Assembly (NCBI GenBank): GCA_036881905.1 | Contig: JBAJNN010000026.1 | Location: forward strand, 1 to 26,408 | Direction of reading: 5' to 3' | DNA: 26,408 bases | DNA from: JBAJNN01 sp036881905 | GTDB lineage: Bacteria > Pseudomonadota > Alphaproteobacteria > Rhizobiales > Im1 | In this document: one piece after another, positions 23,783-26,408 of the stretch | Layout of the letters: each line of letters opens with the position of its first letter | Position numbering within the stretch: the stretch's first letter is position 1 | Made by a program: the position numbers and the translations under genes | Notes under the pieces: generated by a model | Databases searched by the model: none | Told to the model about the DNA's origin: nothing | What the model saw: only the letters and a program-made list of their open reading frames with translations

Positions 23783-25030
23783 ATGACAGCATCCTCATCG
23801 CGATTTGACGTTATCATTATCGGAGCCGGGCTGGCCGGAATGGCCGCTTCCATCGCATTGGCCGGCCGGAGCGCGCGCATCCCGCTCTCGGTGGCGCTGA
23901 TCGACGCGCGCAAAGCGGAAAGCTTAACCGCGCTCAAACCCGATGGCCGAGCTTTGGCCATGACCGCCGGTTCAAGACGCATGCTTGAGACGATGGGTTT
24001 GTGGCGGAGCATAGAAGCCCATGCCCAGCCTGTCGAACGCATCGAGGTCATTGATGCCCGCTTGGGCGAATCCTATCGCCCGGCCCTGTTGTGTTTCGAC
24101 AAAGAGCTCATCAAGGGCGAACCATCGGCCCACATGGTGGAAAGTTACTCTCTGTATAATGCCTTGTATGATGCTGTAAGAGAGGCTTCCACCATTACGC
24201 TGAAGATGGGAGAGGCGGTAGAGACCCGGTCATTCGACGCAGAATCGGCCGGCGTAAGGCTGGGCGATGGCGCAATTTTGACCGCTTCCCTCATCGTCGC
24301 CGCCGATGGCCGCGATTCGCCATCGCGCAAGGCCGCCGGTCTGGACACGATCGGCTGGTCTTATGGCCAGTGCGGTCTGGTGACCACGGTTGAGCATGAG
24401 CGAGCTCATCGGGCCACCGCGGTGGAAAAATTCCTGCCCGCGGGGCCATTCGCCATTCTGCCGCTTCCCGGGCATCGTTCTTCTCTGGTGTGGACCGAAT
24501 CGGAGGCCGAGGCCGCCCGGTTGATGGCCCTCGACAATGCCGGCTACGCCATGGAAATCAACAGACGGTTCGACCCGCGGCTCGGTGTTGCGCGTCCGGT
24601 CGGACCGCGTCGCAGTCACCGTCTGGCCCTGTCCATCGCCAGACACTATGTCGCCCCGCGGCTGGCCCTGATTGGCGACGCCGCCCATGTCATTCATCCG
24701 CTTGCCGGGCTCGGTTTCAACCTCGGGCTGCGCGACATCGAAGCACTTACCCAAGAGGTCATGGCCACTGCTCGCCTCGGTCTTGATATCGGAGGGATCG
24801 ATACGTTGGAGCGCTATCAGCGTCGGCGACGTTTCGATGCGATGAAAGTCGCCTTGATGACTCATGGGTTGAACAGCCTGTTCTCCAACGAAAACCCGGT
24901 TTTGCGTGCTATTCGGCGCGGCGGTATCGCCGTTATGGACCACATCGCCCCGCTCAAAAAATTCTTCATGCGTCAGGCCGCCGGTCTGGATGGATCGCAA
25001 CCGGAACGACCAACGCGACAATCCGTTTAA
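23783..25030 (+). CDS. UbiH/COQ6-family FAD-dependent monooxygenase (ubiquinone hydroxylase)
   Basis: This protein of about 415 residues starts MTASSSRFDVIIIGAGLAGMAASIAL with the FAD dinucleotide-binding GxGxxG. KPDGRALAM lies near 55 and IVAADGRDSPSRKAAG near 175. The second FAD motif is LIGDAAHVIHPLAGLGFNLGLRDIEAL near 295. This is the UbiH/UbiF/VisC pattern. Known: these enzymes hydroxylate the ubiquinone ring; alphaproteobacteria use UbiH, UbiL, UbiM or related forms with differing ring positions, so the exact position is not assigned. The frame is open from 23630 but would overlap the metallopeptidase; the ATG at 23783 matches the family start. Its ribosome site is weak, fitting coupling to the upstream gene. 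Confidence 0.93.
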   Translation: MTASSSRFDVIIIGAGLAGMAASIALAGRSARIPLSVALIDARKAESLTALKPDGRALAMTAGSRRMLETMGLWRSIEAHAQPVERIEVIDARLGESYRPALLCFDKELIKGEPSAHMVESYSLYNALYDAVREASTITLKMGEAVETRSFDAESAGVRLGDGAILTASLIVAADGRDSPSRKAAGLDTIGWSYGQCGLVTTVEHERAHRATAVEKFLPAGPFAILPLPGHRSSLVWTESEAEAARLMALDNAGYAMEINRRFDPRLGVARPVGPRRSHRLALSIARHYVAPRLALIGDAAHVIHPLAGLGFNLGLRDIEALTQEVMATARLGLDIGGIDTLERYQRRRRFDAMKVALMTHGLNSLFSNENPVLRAIRRGGIAVMDHIAPLKKFFMRQAAGLDGSQPERPTRQSV

Positions 25031-25127
25031 AAACCCGTCTGGAGGCAGGCTGGCCCTTACCCGCCGGCGGAATGCATATGTAACCGGAATGATGGCGGGC
25101 GCATCATCGCTGTCGGCCCGGCCCGTG

Positions 25128-25493
25128 TCAATCGCGGCTTAGCCCCTTTTCCTCAAGCTGTCTGAGATAGGCTGCCCACAGGATTTTTTGTTCACGGCCG
25201 AGCTTTGCCAGATACTCCCAGGAGTAAAGACCGGTGGCGTGTCCATCGTCAAAGACGATGCGCACCGCATAACGACCGACCGGCTCCAGCCGTAAGATGC
25301 GAACAGACCGTTTGCCGGAGACAGTCACAGCCTGACCCGGCCCGTGGCCCTTGACCGCCGCGCTGGGACTCTCCACCCGCAGGAATTCCGCGGTGAAATG
25401 ATGACGCTGGCCGTTATCGTAAGTCACGCTCAATTGCGTGTTGTCTTCGCGCAAACGCAGTTCGATCGGTCGGGGGCGCACGGTTTCATTCAT
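25128..25493 (-). CDS. DUF971 family protein
   Basis: This 121-residue protein has the DUF971 (gamma-butyrobetaine hydroxylase N-terminal-like) pattern: PIELRLREDNTQLSVTYDNG, FTAEFLRVESPSAAVKGHG, and LRLEPVGRYAVRIVFDDGHATGLYSWEYL. Known: stand-alone DUF971 proteins are small and cytoplasmic; roles linked to iron-sulfur or metal handling have been suggested for relatives, but none is shown here. Its ATG lies inside the end of the upstream UPF0434 gene (8-bp overlap), so the two are translated together. It converges with the UbiH-type gene across 97 bp without a clear terminator. Confidence 0.92.
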   Translation of the reverse strand: MNETVRPRPIELRLREDNTQLSVTYDNGQRHHFTAEFLRVESPSAAVKGHGPGQAVTVSGKRSVRILRLEPVGRYAVRIVFDDGHATGLYSWEYLAKLGREQKILWAAYLRQLEEKGLSRD

Positions 25494-25716
25494 TATCGCG
25501 CACTACCCTGGCCTCCTCCGGCAACATGACGGGAATCCCGTCGCGAATGGGATAGGCAAGCCTTGCCGCCACCGAGATCAGTTCCTGGCGATCGCGGTCA
25601 TAAACCAGAGCCGTCTTGGTGAGTGGACAGACCAGAATATCGAGAAGTTTACGGTCCAAATCAGACTCGCCGGAGTTTGACGGCTTGTCTTGCGTATCCC
25701 GTGTTGCTTTGGTCAT
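25486..25716 (-). CDS. UPF0434/Trm112-like protein
   Basis: This 76-residue protein has the core LLDILVCPLTKTALVYDRDRQELISVAARLAYPIRDGIPVMLPEEAR, which is the YcaR/UPF0434 family. Known: the fold is that of Trm112, a small partner of methyltransferases; bacterial roles are unclear. Only one cysteine of the usual zinc pairs is present, as is common in this bacterial branch. The first 18 residues or so are a polar extension. The gene overlaps DUF971 by 8 bp. This pair is frequent in alphaproteobacteria. Confidence 0.93.
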   Translation of the reverse strand: MTKATRDTQDKPSNSGESDLDRKLLDILVCPLTKTALVYDRDRQELISVAARLAYPIRDGIPVMLPEEARVVRDNE

Positions 25717-25915
25717 GACTGTTTTATCCTCGCAAATGAGTCATCCGGTTCCCTTGAAACAATCCTCTTACCAGCCAATCGCCCCTTTCAAGGGAACGCT
25801 GACGTCTCCTCAACGCGCCAAACGAGGCCCGCTCTCCCCCTGCCTAGAGAGGACAAACATCATTTTTTTGAGCAAAATGGTTTTTTATTTTCCCTACACC
25901 CTTGCATTTTCCACC

Positions 25916-25944
25916 GTGATAGGCAACGACATCTGTCATATAAT
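25916..25944 (+). promoter_or_regulatory. Promoter of tRNA-Gly
   Basis: A perfect -10 TATAAT (25939-25944) has a -35 candidate GTGATA (25916-25921) exactly 17 bp upstream; this matches TTGACA at four of six positions. The tRNA begins 28 bp after the -10 box. The surrounding 100 bases are A/T-rich compared with nearby genes. Confidence 0.65.
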
Positions 25945-25972
25945 TTTAACGCGTTCTTGGACTATGAGCGTC

Positions 25973-26047
25973 GCGGGCGTAGCTCAGGGGTAGAGCACAA
26001 CCTTGCCAAGGTTGGGGTCGAGGGTTCGAATCCCTTCGCCCGCTCCA
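25973..26047 (+). tRNA. tRNA-Gly (anticodon GCC), CCA encoded
   Basis: The acceptor arms GCGGGCG (25973-25979) and CGCCCGC (26037-26043) pair fully. A D-arm GCTC..GAGC, an anticodon stem CAACC/GGTTG around the loop TTGCCAA (anticodon GCC at 26005-26007) and a T-arm with TTCGAAT are all present. The discriminator is T, and CCA is encoded at 26045-26047. Anticodon GCC reads GGC/GGT glycine codons. The 3' end of such tRNAs is a common integration site; no integrase is in the window. Confidence 0.97.
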
Positions 26048-26352
26048 AGGTGATCTCTGAAATATTGTTCCGTGTCGGACAGTTCACCTGTGAATCCCCC
26101 CCCCGTAGCCACATCTGTTTGAGGAGGCTTCTCCCCGGGGCTGGTTTCGCCATAACAGTAGGCGTCGACAGAGATGGTCACGCGATCGAAGGGTCTAAGA
26201 TCGAGGCGGGCAACCATCATACACCGCCCCCATCCGCAAGAGGCAATGGGACCGGTAGGGCCTTACCAGCGTGCCGGACTTGCCCGCGCACCAACGAGCG
26301 GCTGCATTGAGCGTGGATTGGCTTTGATTTGGGGCGTCCCCTGGATGCTTTG
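26048..26352. other. Unassigned region after the tRNA
   Basis: I see no recognisable gene in these 305 bases. A run of nine C lies at 26096-26104. A minus-strand frame beginning at 26220 (MMVARLDLRPFDRVTISVDA) reads into the tRNA and is not recognised. A plus-strand frame through the tRNA is also open but is not credible as coding. No obvious intrinsic terminator follows the tRNA; AGGTGA and TCACCT (26047-26089 area) could pair across a long loop. Confidence 0.4.
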
Positions 26353-26408
26353 ATGTTTGGCGCTTCGAAATACTCCAAGCGGTTGGTGGAGGCCGGGTTT
26401 ACGGACGA
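26353..26408 (+). CDS. Possible start of a gene running off the window edge
   Basis: An ATG at 26353 opens MFGASKYSKRLVEAGFTD, which reaches the end of the window. The wording resembles the N-terminus of small helical coiled-coil proteins (DUF1640-like: a YxxRLxEAG pattern), but 18 residues are too few to be sure. The ribosome site is weak, and the frame is open from 26311, so another start (TTG at 26329 or 26350) is possible. Confidence 0.3.
   Translation, partial: MFGASKYSKRLVEAGFTD

Noticed and set aside
24230..25021. 263-residue minus-strand open frame over the UbiH-type gene
   Set aside because: Antisense shadow; the plus strand carries both FAD motifs.
25690..26310. 206-residue plus-strand frame running through the tRNA
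   Set aside because: It translates through a clear tRNA gene and its promoter, so it is not a real protein.

Overview
The window is a stretch of alphaproteobacterial chromosome. The evidence is the gene order rpoZ - bifunctional RSH - DUF2062 - acpS - lepB - rnc - era - recO, a glpX-recJ pair, a giant (about 180 kDa) NAD-dependent glutamate dehydrogenase, DUF1467, a UbiH-type hydroxylase, and two palindromic repeats of the kind scattered through Rhizobiales/Rhodospirillales-type genomes. The genus cannot be named from sequence alone. pdxJ, often found next to acpS, is not present here.

Layout: (1) 1-1300, minus strand: remnant of a phage/GTA-type lysis cassette, with a small upstream ORF, a frameshifted 3-TM holin and a GH24 lysozyme broken by a 2-nt deletion and by a palindromic element. 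(2) 1344-2213, minus: Ada-like DNA repair protein without the N-terminal zinc domain. (3) 2571-12500, plus: housekeeping run folK, rpoZ, rsh, DUF2062, acpS, lepB, rnc, [DNA methyltransferase + MvaI/BcnI-type restriction endonuclease], era, recO, DUF1467. The bracketed pair is a type II restriction-modification (RM) system lodged between rnc and era. Its nuclease gene has a one-base frameshift, and its 3' end is interrupted by a second palindromic element. (4) 12502-21992, minus: amino-acid-permease-like protein, small membrane protein, recJ, glpX and NAD-GDH (listed left to right; transcription runs gdh to permease). (5) 22251-25030, plus: SCO1/SenC copper chaperone, YgjP-like metallopeptidase, UbiH-family monooxygenase. 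(6) 25128-25716, minus: overlapping DUF971 and UPF0434/Trm112-like genes. (7) 25973-26047, plus: tRNA-Gly(GCC) with a good promoter. The last 360 bases are largely unassigned, with a possible partial ORF at the edge.

The most informative signal is the pair of about 100-bp two-hairpin elements at 39-145 and 10323-10426. Each sits in a CTAG/CTAR site that reads as a 4-bp target duplication. Removing the element plus one copy of the duplication on paper restores, in frame, a normal lysozyme C-terminus in one case. In the other it restores a normal-length restriction enzyme whose stop codon would overlap the TTG start of era. So these look like recent insertions of a small non-autonomous mobile element, and the RM genes appear once to have been translationally coupled to the essential gene era. 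All indels that I can see fall in genes of mobile origin, while the housekeeping genes are intact. That argues for real decay rather than poor sequence.
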